The notes below the pieces were generated by a model, which saw only the letters and a program-made list of their open reading frames with translations, was not told the DNA's origin and did no database searches. From contig NZ_JAGOGJ010000013.1 of NCBI RefSeq assembly GCF_017996735.1, positions 1-64,000 on the forward strand: DNA of 64,000 bases. Direction: 5' to 3'. Numbering within the stretch: position 1 is the first letter of the stretch; every line of letters begins with the position of its first letter. This stretch comes from Niveispirillum sp. GTDB lineage: Bacteria; Pseudomonadota; Alphaproteobacteria; Azospirillales; Azospirillaceae. This document shows positions 16,510 to 24,186 of this stretch, in pieces. Both the position numbers and the translations under genes were made by a program.

Positions 16510-18452
16510 CGAAGCATTCCCTTCTGCTGGGGGCCGCCCTTCTGGCGCTCTCTCCCCTGCCCGCCTTCGCCGCCGACGCCCCCCTGTTGCACCCGATGTT
16601 CCAGGATCATGGCGTGCTGCAGCGGGATCGGCCCATCCCGGTCTGGGGCGATGCCAAACCGGGGGAGAGTGTCACCGTCACCCTGGGCAATGCCAAGGTC
16701 ACCGCCAAGGCCGGCAAGGACGGGCGCTGGCAGGCGACCCTGCCCGCACAGAAGGCTGGCGGCCCCTTCACCCTGTCGGCCAAAAGCGGGAGCGCCGAAC
16801 AGTCGGCCACCGATGTGCTGGTGGGGGATGTCTATCTCTGTTCCGGACAGTCCAACATGGAGATGCAGGTCCGCCGCTCCCTGGATGCCTGGGTGGAGAC
16901 GGGTACCCGCGCCAACCAGCCGCAGATGCGGTACCTGAATGTGGAGCGCGACACGGCCACGGCGGTGAAGCGGACCTTCGGCAAGCCGGTGAACTGGCAG
17001 GTGATCTCCCCCCAGACTGTCGGCGACATGTCGGCCGTCTGCTATTTCTTCGGGCGGGAGATGCGCAAGCTGGAGGACGTGCCCGTCGGCCTGATCAACA
17101 CCGCCTGGGGCGGGTCCACCATCGAAAGCTGGATGCCGGTGGAGGAGTTGCGCAAGCAGCCCGATTATGAGGACGACCTCTCCTTCCTGGCCAAATATGA
17201 CAGCAACCAGTCCGAGGGCGTGCGCGCCTTCATCGGTGGCTGGGAGAAATGGTGGAAAAAGACGGGGCAGCCCGACTATTGGCGCGAACCGTTCGGCCAG
17301 GGTGACGGCTGGCGCGACGCCCCCGCCACCTTCCGCCCGTGGGAGACCTGGGGCATCCCGGACATGGCGGCCTATAACGGCATCGTCTGGATGCGCGCCA
17401 GCATCAGCCTGACGGCGGAACAGGCCAAATCCGCCGTGGCCCTGCATCTGGGACCGGCCGATGATCTGGATGTCACCTGGGTCAACGGCACACCCGTGGG
17501 CAGCCTGTACGGCCCCGGCGATCCGCGCCGCTATCCCCTGCCGCCCGGCACGCTGAAGGAAGGGGCCAACACCATCACGGTGGCGATCCTGGACGGCTAT
17601 GGCGATGGCGGGCTGTATGGATCGGCGGAGGCGCAGGCCGTCGAACTGTCGGACGGTGCGCTTCTGACCCTGCCGACACCCTGGCAGTTCAAGCCCACGC
17701 CCGTCGACACGTCGCTGGTGCCGCAGGCGCCCTGGGGCACCGTGAACGGCCTGTCCACCATCCATAATGCCATGCTGGCCCCCATCGGTCCCTATGGTGT
17801 GCGTGCCGCCCTCTGGTACCAGGGCGAAAGCAATACCGGCCGGCCGGTGCAGTATCAGTCACTGCTGACCGGCCTGATGACGGGCTGGCGCCGGCAGTTC
17901 GGGGCCGACCTGCCCTTCCTGATCGTGCAACTGCCGGAATGGGGTTATCCGCAGGACAAGCCGATGGACAGCGGCTGGGCGCGTTTGCGCGAAAGCCAGC
18001 GCGCGGCGGTGGCCGCCGATCCCAAGGCCGGGCTGGCCGTGGCGCTGGGGGTGGGCGACTGGTACGATATCCACCCCGCCAACAAACAGATCGTGGCCAA
18101 GCGTCTGGTCCGCGCCGCCCGCAAGGTGGTGCTGGGCGAGAAGATCGCGCCGTCCGGCCCCATCCCGGCCAGCGTCACCCGTTCCGGCGACACCGTATCG
18201 GTGCGCTTCACCGATATCGATGGCGGCCTGAAGGCCCTGTCCTATCACCGCCCGCTGGGGTTCGAACTGTGCGGCGAAGGGCCGGGCACCTGCCGCTTCG
18301 TCGATGCCGAATTGAAGGGGGATGCGGTCACCCTGCCCGTGGGTACCGGGCCGGCGGTCCGCGTGCGCTATTGCTGGGCCGACAGCCCCATCTGCAACCT
18401 GCAGGACAGCGCCCGGCAGCCGCCGGGACCGTTCGAGGCGGTGGTGAAATGA
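16506..18452 (+). CDS. SASA-family (sialate O-acetylesterase-like) carbohydrate esterase
   Basis: 648 residues with signal peptide (FAA, ~residue 23). SGNH-type motifs: nucleophile S116 in CSGQSNME, WYQGESN, and the Asp-His pair in GDWYDIHPANKQ. A ~110-residue beta-sandwich segment (around residues 290-390, ALHLGPADDLDVTWVNGTPVG) is inserted in the catalytic domain, as in many bacterial relatives of this family. Known members deacetylate sialic acid or acetyl-xylan. The genomic setting (GH67 before, GH3 after) favours acetylated xylo-oligosaccharides. The ATG overlaps the GH67 stop. Confidence 0.88.
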   Translation: MTKHSLLLGAALLALSPLPAFAADAPLLHPMFQDHGVLQRDRPIPVWGDAKPGESVTVTLGNAKVTAKAGKDGRWQATLPAQKAGGPFTLSAKSGSAEQSATDVLVGDVYLCSGQSNMEMQVRRSLDAWVETGTRANQPQMRYLNVERDTATAVKRTFGKPVNWQVISPQTVGDMSAVCYFFGREMRKLEDVPVGLINTAWGGSTIESWMPVEELRKQPDYEDDLSFLAKYDSNQSEGVRAFIGGWEKWWKKTGQPDYWREPFGQGDGWRDAPATFRPWETWGIPDMAAYNGIVWMRASISLTAEQAKSAVALHLGPADDLDVTWVNGTPVGSLYGPGDPRRYPLPPGTLKEGANTITVAILDGYGDGGLYGSAEAQAVELSDGALLTLPTPWQFKPTPVDTSLVPQAPWGTVNGLSTIHNAMLAPIGPYGVRAALWYQGESNTGRPVQYQSLLTGLMTGWRRQFGADLPFLIVQLPEWGYPQDKPMDSGWARLRESQRAAVAADPKAGLAVALGVGDWYDIHPANKQIVAKRLVRAARKVVLGEKIAPSGPIPASVTRSGDTVSVRFTDIDGGLKALSYHRPLGFELCGEGPGTCRFVDAELKGDAVTLPVGTGPAVRVRYCWADSPICNLQDSARQPPGPFEAVVK

Positions 18453-18478
18453 GGGGGCGCGGCGCCCCTGCCGTGGTT

Positions 18479-18616
18479 CCCTCACCCTCCCGTCGGCTGA
18501 CGCCGCCGGGTCCTTCCCTCTCCCACCTTCGTGGGGGAGGGGTGAAATTCTCGCCCCTCCCCCACGAAGGTGGGAGAGGGCGGGGCCCATCGCTGTGAAG
18601 CGATGGGAGGGTGAGG
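18479..18616. repeat. Intergenic palindromic repeat, copy C
   Basis: About 138 bp bounded by CCCTCACCCT and AGGGTGAGG, with the central pair CCCTCTCCCACCTTCGTGGGGGAGGGG and its mirror. It lies between the esterase and GH3 genes, just before the LacI operator at 18674. Confidence 0.85.
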
Positions 18617-18673
18617 AAGCGACAGAACCCGTCACCCAACACCCGCATTGACAACCAAGCTCATGTACCTCAA

Positions 18674-18687
18674 TGATAGCGCTACCA
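18674..18687. promoter_or_regulatory. LacI-type operator, site 4 (GH3)
   Basis: TGATAGCGCTACCA, 49 bp upstream of the GH3 start; identical to site 3. Confidence 0.75.
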
Positions 18688-18736
18688 TCGCCCCGACAGA
18701 GGGCGACGTTAGCGAAGACACCGGGAGGAAATTTCA

Positions 18737-21139
18737 GTGACGACACCGAAGCTGTCACGCCGACTGTTCGGCGCCAGCCTGCTGGCGCTTACCTCCGCCG
18801 CGGCCGTACCCGCCACCATTGCCTTTGCCGCCGGCAAGGAACCCTATCGCAATCCCGCCCTGCCGATCGATCAGCGGATCGAGGACCTTCTCTCGCGCAT
18901 GACGCTGGAGGAGAAGGTGGCCCAGATGATCGGCATCTGGCAGGACAAGAAGCTGGTCCATAATGAAAAGGGCGGCTTCGACGCCAAGAAGGCCGCGAAG
19001 AATTTCCCCAACGGTCTGGGCCAGATTTCCCGCCCCGGCGACCGCGTCGGTGCCGTGGACAAGGATGGCGCGCCCATCGCGGCCGGCGCCAAGGCCAACA
19101 TCATCAACCGTGAAGGTCTGGAGGCCGCGACCTATGTCAACGCCGCCCAGAAATGGGCTGTCGAGCAGACGCGCCTGGGCATTCCGCTGATTTTCCACGA
19201 AGAAGCGCTGCACGGTTTCGTGGCGCGCGGCGCCACCAGCTTCCCGCAATCCATGGCGCTGGCCAGTTCCTGGGATACGGCCATGGTGGAACGTATCTTC
19301 GGCGTGGCCGCGCGGGAGATGCGCCTGCGCGGCGTGCATCTGGCGCTGGCGCCCGTGGTTGATATTGTCCGTGACCCGCGCTGGGGCCGGACAGAGGAAA
19401 CCTATGGCGAGGACCCGTGGCTGGTGTCCGAAATGGGCCTGGCCGCGATGAAGGGTTTCCAGGGCACGACCCTGCCGCTGGCCAAGGACAAGGTCCTGGT
19501 CACGCTGAAACACATGACGGGCCATGGGCAGCCGGAAAGCGGCACCAATGTCGGCCCCGCCCCGATCTCCGAACGCACCTTGCGCGAGAACTTCCTGGTG
19601 CCGTTCGAACGGGCCGTGAAGAACCTGCCCATCCGCGCCATCATGCCGTCCTATAACGAAGTGGACGGCGTGCCCAGCCATGGTAACAAGTGGCTGCTGG
19701 ATACGGTTCTGCGCAAGGAATGGGGCTATCAGGGCGCGCTGGTCAGCGATTATTTCGCCATCCGGGAAATGAATACCGTCCACCACATGACATCCGGTCT
19801 GGCCGATGGCGCCATCCGCGCCCTGAATGCCGGGGTGGATGTGGAGTTGCCGGACGGGGAGGGCTATCCGCTGCTGCCCGGACTGGTGCGTGAGGGCAAG
19901 GCGTCGGAAGCCAAGATCAACGACGCCGTGCGCCGCATCCTGCGCATGAAGTTCGAGGCGGGGCTGTTCGAAAACCCCTATGTCGATGCCAAGCTGGCCG
20001 ACAAGCTGACGGCCACGCCGGACGCCATCGCCCTGGCGCGCGAGGCGGCGGCCCGGTCCATGGTGCTGCTTAAGAACGCCAACAACGCCCTGCCGCTGAA
20101 CCCGGCGGCGACGGGTACCTTGCTGGTCGTCGGCACCCATGCCAGGGACACGCCCATCGGCGGTTATTCCGAAGTGCCGCGCAAGGTCGTGTCGGTGGTG
20201 GAGGGCCTGACCGCCGCCGCCGGCAAGGGCCTGAAGGTTGACTATGCCGAGGGCGTGCGCCTGACGCGGCAGCGTGTCTGGGAAGAGGACAAGGTCGAGC
20301 CGATCCCCGATGCCGAGAATGATGCCCTGATCGCCGAAGCGGTCGCCAAGGCTGCCAATGCCGACACCATCCTGATGGTGCTGGGCGAGAATGAGCAGTT
20401 GAGCCGCGAAGCCTGGGCCACCACCCATCTGGGCGACCGCGCCAGCCTGGACCTCTATGGCCGTCAGTCCGATCTGGCCGAGGCCATGTTCAAGACCGGC
20501 AAGAAGGTTATCGTGCTGCTGCTGAACGGCCGTCCGCTGGCCGTCAACCGGCTGGTGGAAAAGGCCGACGCCCTGATCGAAGGCTGGTATCTGGGCCAGG
20601 AGACGGGCAATGGCGTGGCCGATGTCGTATTCGGCAAGGTCTCGCCCGGGGCTAAGCTGCCCATCACCATTCCGCGTTCGGTCGGGCAACTGCCCGTCTA
20701 TTACAATGCCAAGCCCTCGGCCCGGCGTGGTTACCTGTTCGATGATGTGACGCCTTTGTTCCCGTTCGGGTTCGGCCTCACCTATTCAACCTTCGAATTG
20801 GACGCGCCGACCCTGTCGCGTGGCCAGATCGGGGTGGCCGACAGCGTCGATGTCTCCGTCACCCTGCGCAATACCGGGTCGCGCACCGCCGATCAGGTGG
20901 TGCAGATCTATCTGCGCGATGAGGAGGCGTCGGTGACGCGGCCCATCAAGGAGCTGAAGCGGTTCCAGCGCGTGACGCTGGCCGCTGGCGCCAGCACGAC
21001 GGTGCGCTTCACCCTGACGCCCGAGGATCTGTCGATCTGGAACATCGACATGAAGCGGGTGGTCGAACCCGGTATCTTCACCATCAGCGCCGGATTCGAC
21101 TCCGTGGAGTTGAAGTCGGTCCAATTGAAAGTGGTTTAA
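18737..21139 (+). CDS. Glycoside hydrolase family 3 beta-xylosidase/beta-glucosidase
   Basis: 800 residues. Twin-arginine-like signal (SRRLFGASLLALTSAAA). GH3 N-terminal barrel with the KHMTGHGQPESG substrate-binding loop and nucleophile D338 (GALVSDYFAI). The C-terminal alpha/beta sandwich (SMVLLKNANNALPLNP) carries the putative acid/base region, and a fibronectin-III-like terminal domain follows (FPFGFGLTYSTFE). It would release xylose (or glucose) from short oligomers in the periplasm. Xylosidase activity is inferred from the surrounding genes. It has its own LacI-type operator and a good ribosome binding site (gggaggaaatttc). Confidence 0.92.
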   Translation: MTTPKLSRRLFGASLLALTSAAAVPATIAFAAGKEPYRNPALPIDQRIEDLLSRMTLEEKVAQMIGIWQDKKLVHNEKGGFDAKKAAKNFPNGLGQISRPGDRVGAVDKDGAPIAAGAKANIINREGLEAATYVNAAQKWAVEQTRLGIPLIFHEEALHGFVARGATSFPQSMALASSWDTAMVERIFGVAAREMRLRGVHLALAPVVDIVRDPRWGRTEETYGEDPWLVSEMGLAAMKGFQGTTLPLAKDKVLVTLKHMTGHGQPESGTNVGPAPISERTLRENFLVPFERAVKNLPIRAIMPSYNEVDGVPSHGNKWLLDTVLRKEWGYQGALVSDYFAIREMNTVHHMTSGLADGAIRALNAGVDVELPDGEGYPLLPGLVREGKASEAKINDAVRRILRMKFEAGLFENPYVDAKLADKLTATPDAIALAREAAARSMVLLKNANNALPLNPAATGTLLVVGTHARDTPIGGYSEVPRKVVSVVEGLTAAAGKGLKVDYAEGVRLTRQRVWEEDKVEPIPDAENDALIAEAVAKAANADTILMVLGENEQLSREAWATTHLGDRASLDLYGRQSDLAEAMFKTGKKVIVLLLNGRPLAVNRLVEKADALIEGWYLGQETGNGVADVVFGKVSPGAKLPITIPRSVGQLPVYYNAKPSARRGYLFDDVTPLFPFGFGLTYSTFELDAPTLSRGQIGVADSVDVSVTLRNTGSRTADQVVQIYLRDEEASVTRPIKELKRFQRVTLAAGASTTVRFTLTPEDLSIWNIDMKRVVEPGIFTISAGFDSVELKSVQLKVV

Positions 21140-21143
21140 GCAA

Positions 21144-21250
21144 GAGATGCCGTAGGTCAGGTCGAGCCAAGAGCGATCCCTGACTGCAAAGATTTCGGCC
21201 TTTTCTGTCAGGGATCGGTCTCTGTGCCCGATCTGACCTACAAATATCTC
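21144..21250. repeat. Long imperfect inverted repeat (~107 bp) between GH3 and xylX
   Basis: The left arm (21144-21184) and right arm (21207-21250) pair almost completely: agagat...gtaggtcag matches ctgacctac...atctct, and cgatccctgac matches gtcagggatcg, with small bulges in between and a 22-nt loop. It starts right after the GH3 stop and ends directly before LacI site 5. It may act as a transcript-end hairpin or be an immobile palindromic element; there is no T tract. Confidence 0.7.
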
Positions 21251-21264
21251 TGTTACCGCTATCA
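21251..21264. promoter_or_regulatory. LacI-type operator, site 5 (xylXBCD operon)
   Basis: TGTTACCGCTATCA, 54 bp upstream of the xylX start. Confidence 0.74.
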
Positions 21265-21318
21265 ATTCCGTTGCGTAACGGTTAAACTCATCGCCCCACC
21301 CAGGGAGTTTTTTCGACC

Positions 21319-22497
21319 ATGTCCGCCAGCCCCGTTCCCGCCCTGCTGACCGATTTCCTGCCCGCCGACTGGCGGGACGCGCATCTTCTGGGGCGGATGG
21401 ATTTCGGACAGGGGCCGAGCCCGGTGCTGATCAAGGGCGGGCGGCTTTACGACCTGTCCGAACAGGCGCCCACCGTCGCCGACCTGCTGAACAGCCTGTC
21501 CGATGGCGCCCTGCCCGATGGTGGCAAGGATCTGGGCGATGCGGCGGCCATCAAGGTGGCGCTGCAATGGGGTGAGCCGCTGCCCGGCGCGCCCACCCTG
21601 TTGCCTCCCATCGACCTGCACTGCATCAAGGCGGCCGGCGTCACCTTCGCCGTGTCGGCCCTGGAACGCGTGATCGAGGAACGGGCCAGGGGCGATTACG
21701 CCAAGGCCAATGAAATCCGAAGCGACCTGTCGGCCCGCATCGGCACCGACCTGCGGGCCGTGAAGCCCGGGTCAGCGGAAGCGGCCTCGCTGAAACAGGC
21801 GCTGATCGCCGATGGGCTGTGGTCGCAATATCTGGAGGTCGCCATCGGCCCGGATGCGGAGATCTTCACCAAGGGCCCGACCCTGTCGTCGGTTGGCTGG
21901 GGTGCCTATATCGGCGTGCGGTCGGACAGCGACTGGAACAATCCGGAGCCGGAACTGGCGCTGGCCGTGGACGGTAAGGGCCGGGTGCATGGCGCCACCC
22001 TGGGCAATGACGTCAACCTGCGCGATTTCGAAGGGCGCTCGGCCCTGCTTCTGTCCAAGGCCAAGGACAATAACGCGTCCTGCGCCCTGGGCCCCTTCAT
22101 CCGCCTGTTCGACGCCACCTTCACCATCGATGATGTGCGCAATGCCGAGGTGACGGTGAATGTGACGGGCGAAGACGGGTTTGTCCTGAACGGCAAGTCC
22201 AACATGGCCTTCATCAGCCGCGATCCGCTGGATCTGGTGGGCCAGACCATCTCTAAGAACCATCAGTATCCGGACGGTTTCGTGTTGTTCATGGGCACGC
22301 TGTTCGCGCCCATCGATGACCGCGACGCCCCCGGCAAAGGCTTCACCCATAAGGGCGGCGACATCGTCACGATCGCCAGCCCCCGTCTTGGCAGTTTGTC
22401 CAACAAGGTTGTCGGTTGTCACGAGGCGCCGGAATGGAATTTCGGCATCGGCGATCTGATGCGCAATCTGGCCCGTCGCGGCCTGCTGCGCGCCTGA
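21319..22497 (+). CDS. xylX: 2-keto-3-deoxy-D-xylonate dehydratase (XylX), FAH family
   Basis: 392 residues. Fumarylacetoacetate-hydrolase-family C-terminal domain with metal-binding acidic residues in NNPEPELALAVDGKGRVHGATLGNDVNLRDFEGR. Length and position at the head of a xylX-xylB-xylC-xylD cluster agree with Caulobacter XylX. Reaction: 2-keto-3-deoxy-xylonate to alpha-ketoglutarate semialdehyde. The gene follows LacI site 5, and xylB starts 49 bp later. A related aldonate dehydratase cannot be excluded from sequence alone, but the operon makes the xylose assignment strong. Confidence 0.88.
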   Translation: MSASPVPALLTDFLPADWRDAHLLGRMDFGQGPSPVLIKGGRLYDLSEQAPTVADLLNSLSDGALPDGGKDLGDAAAIKVALQWGEPLPGAPTLLPPIDLHCIKAAGVTFAVSALERVIEERARGDYAKANEIRSDLSARIGTDLRAVKPGSAEAASLKQALIADGLWSQYLEVAIGPDAEIFTKGPTLSSVGWGAYIGVRSDSDWNNPEPELALAVDGKGRVHGATLGNDVNLRDFEGRSALLLSKAKDNNASCALGPFIRLFDATFTIDDVRNAEVTVNVTGEDGFVLNGKSNMAFISRDPLDLVGQTISKNHQYPDGFVLFMGTLFAPIDDRDAPGKGFTHKGGDIVTIASPRLGSLSNKVVGCHEAPEWNFGIGDLMRNLARRGLLRA

Positions 22498-22546
22498 TCC
22501 TCCCCCAACCTTTCCCAATGCAACGCCCCACCCTGGACCATCCATC

Positions 22547-23308
22547 ATGACCCATGCGATTTACCCCAGCCTGCGCGGAAAGCGGGTGCTGATCACCGGC
22601 GGCGGTTCCGGCATCGGCGCCGGCCTGGTGGAGGCGTTCGTCCGACAGGGGGCACGCGTCCATTTTGTCGACGTGGCGGTCCAGGACAGCGAGGAACTGC
22701 TGGCCAGCCTGTCGGGCGCCGAGGTGCCCCCGCAGTTTCAGCGCTGCGACCTGACCGACCTGGGTGCGGTCAAGTCCACCATCGACGGCATTGTCGCGTC
22801 CGAGGGTGGTATCGATATCCTGGTGAACAACGCCGCCAATGACGACCGCCACAAGGTGGAAGAGGTGACGCCCGAATATTGGGACAACCGCATGGCGGTG
22901 AACCTGCGTCACCTGTTCTTCGCGGCCCAGGCGGTCGCGCCGTCGATGAAGGCCAATGGCGGCGGCGCCATCATCAATCTGGGGTCCATCTCCTGGCATC
23001 TGGCCCTGCCGGAAATCACCCTGTACCAGACAGCCAAGGCCGCGATCGAGGGCATGACCCGCGCGCTGGCCCGCGACCTGGGCGAGGATAACATCCGCGT
23101 CACCTGCGTCGTACCGGGCGGGGTGAAAACCCCGCGCCAGATGCGCCTCTGGCACAATCCGGAGGAGGAGGCCCGCATGCTGGGCCTGCAGTGCCTGAAG
23201 CAGCGTGTTGAACCGCGCGATATCGCGGCAATGGTGCTATTCCTGGCATCCGACGACGCGCGGCTATGTACCGCGCATAATTACTTTGTCGATGCGGGGT
23301 GGCGATGA
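22547..23308 (+). CDS. xylB: D-xylose 1-dehydrogenase (XylB), short-chain dehydrogenase
   Basis: 253 residues, classical SDR. Nucleotide-binding TGGGSGIG (residues 17-24), NNAAND, and catalytic S147, Y160 and K164 (YQTAK). The opening AIYPSLRGKRVLITGGGSGIG and the segments NLRHLFFAAQAVAPSMK and GSISWHLALPE are very close to what I remember of Caulobacter XylB. Reaction: D-xylose plus NAD+ to D-xylonolactone in the cytosol. The stop overlaps the xylC start (ATGA). Confidence 0.92.
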   Translation: MTHAIYPSLRGKRVLITGGGSGIGAGLVEAFVRQGARVHFVDVAVQDSEELLASLSGAEVPPQFQRCDLTDLGAVKSTIDGIVASEGGIDILVNNAANDDRHKVEEVTPEYWDNRMAVNLRHLFFAAQAVAPSMKANGGGAIINLGSISWHLALPEITLYQTAKAAIEGMTRALARDLGEDNIRVTCVVPGGVKTPRQMRLWHNPEEEARMLGLQCLKQRVEPRDIAAMVLFLASDDARLCTAHNYFVDAGWR

Positions 23309-24186
23309 CCGATCTTTCCTCCATCAGGCCCGATCTGGCCTGGGAGCTTGGCGGCATTCTTCTGGAAGGCGCCTGCTGGGATGCGGAGAAATCCGTGCTC
23401 TGGTTCGTCGATATCAAGAAGCGGCTGATCCACCGGCTGGACCCGGCCACGGGCCGGCGCGACAGTTGGACGGCCCCGGACCAGCCGGGTTTTGTCCTGC
23501 CCCGCGCGTCGGGCGGGCTGGTGGTGGGCATGCCCTTCGGGCTGTACCATTTCGATCCGTCGGCCGGCAGCTTCACCAAGCTGGTGTCGGTGGAGGCCGA
23601 GCGTGAGGGCAACCGCCTGAACGACGGTTTCACCGACGCCACGGGCCGCGTCTGGTTCGGCAGCATGAGCGATGGTGAATGCGCCGACAGTGGCGCCTTC
23701 TATCACTGGACGGGCGGGGAACCGGTGCGGGTGCTGGACGGCATCTGCATCACCAACGGCCCGGCGACCAGCCCGGACGGCAAGGTGCTTTACCATACCG
23801 ACACGCTGGGCCAGACCGTCTATGCCGGCGACATCCAGGCCGATGGCTCCATCGCCAACCGCCGCGTCTTTGCGAAGATTGGCAAGGATGAGGGCTATCC
23901 CGACGGGATGGCGGTGGACAGCGAAGGCTGCGTCTGGGTCGGGCTGTTCTTCGGCTGGGGCATCCGCCGCTACGCGCCCGACGGCACGCTGCTGGGCTTT
24001 GTGCGTTTCCCCGTTTCCAACGTCACGAAGCTGGCCTTCGGTGGTCCGGACCTGAAGACGGTCTATGCCACCACGGCAACCTTGAACCTGAATGACGAAC
24101 AGCGGGCGGCACAGCCCCTGGCCGGTGGTCTTTTCACCTTCAAAAGCCCCGTGGCGGGACTTCCGCCCGCAAAGGTGCGCGCATGA
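23305..24186 (+). CDS. xylC: Xylonolactonase (XylC), SMP-30/gluconolactonase family
   Basis: 293 residues from the ATG at 23305 (overlapping the xylB stop; a GTG at 23299 is the alternative). Six-bladed propeller of the SMP-30 family. The metal ligands are expected at the Glu of WELGGILLEGACW, the Asn of EGNRLNDGFTD, the Asn of CITNGPA, and the Asp of GYPDGMAVD. Reaction: hydrolysis of D-xylonolactone to D-xylonate. The stop overlaps the xylD start (ATGA), giving tight translational coupling xylB-xylC-xylD. Confidence 0.92.
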   Translation: MTDLSSIRPDLAWELGGILLEGACWDAEKSVLWFVDIKKRLIHRLDPATGRRDSWTAPDQPGFVLPRASGGLVVGMPFGLYHFDPSAGSFTKLVSVEAEREGNRLNDGFTDATGRVWFGSMSDGECADSGAFYHWTGGEPVRVLDGICITNGPATSPDGKVLYHTDTLGQTVYAGDIQADGSIANRRVFAKIGKDEGYPDGMAVDSEGCVWVGLFFGWGIRRYAPDGTLLGFVRFPVSNVTKLAFGGPDLKTVYATTATLNLNDEQRAAQPLAGGLFTFKSPVAGLPPAKVRA

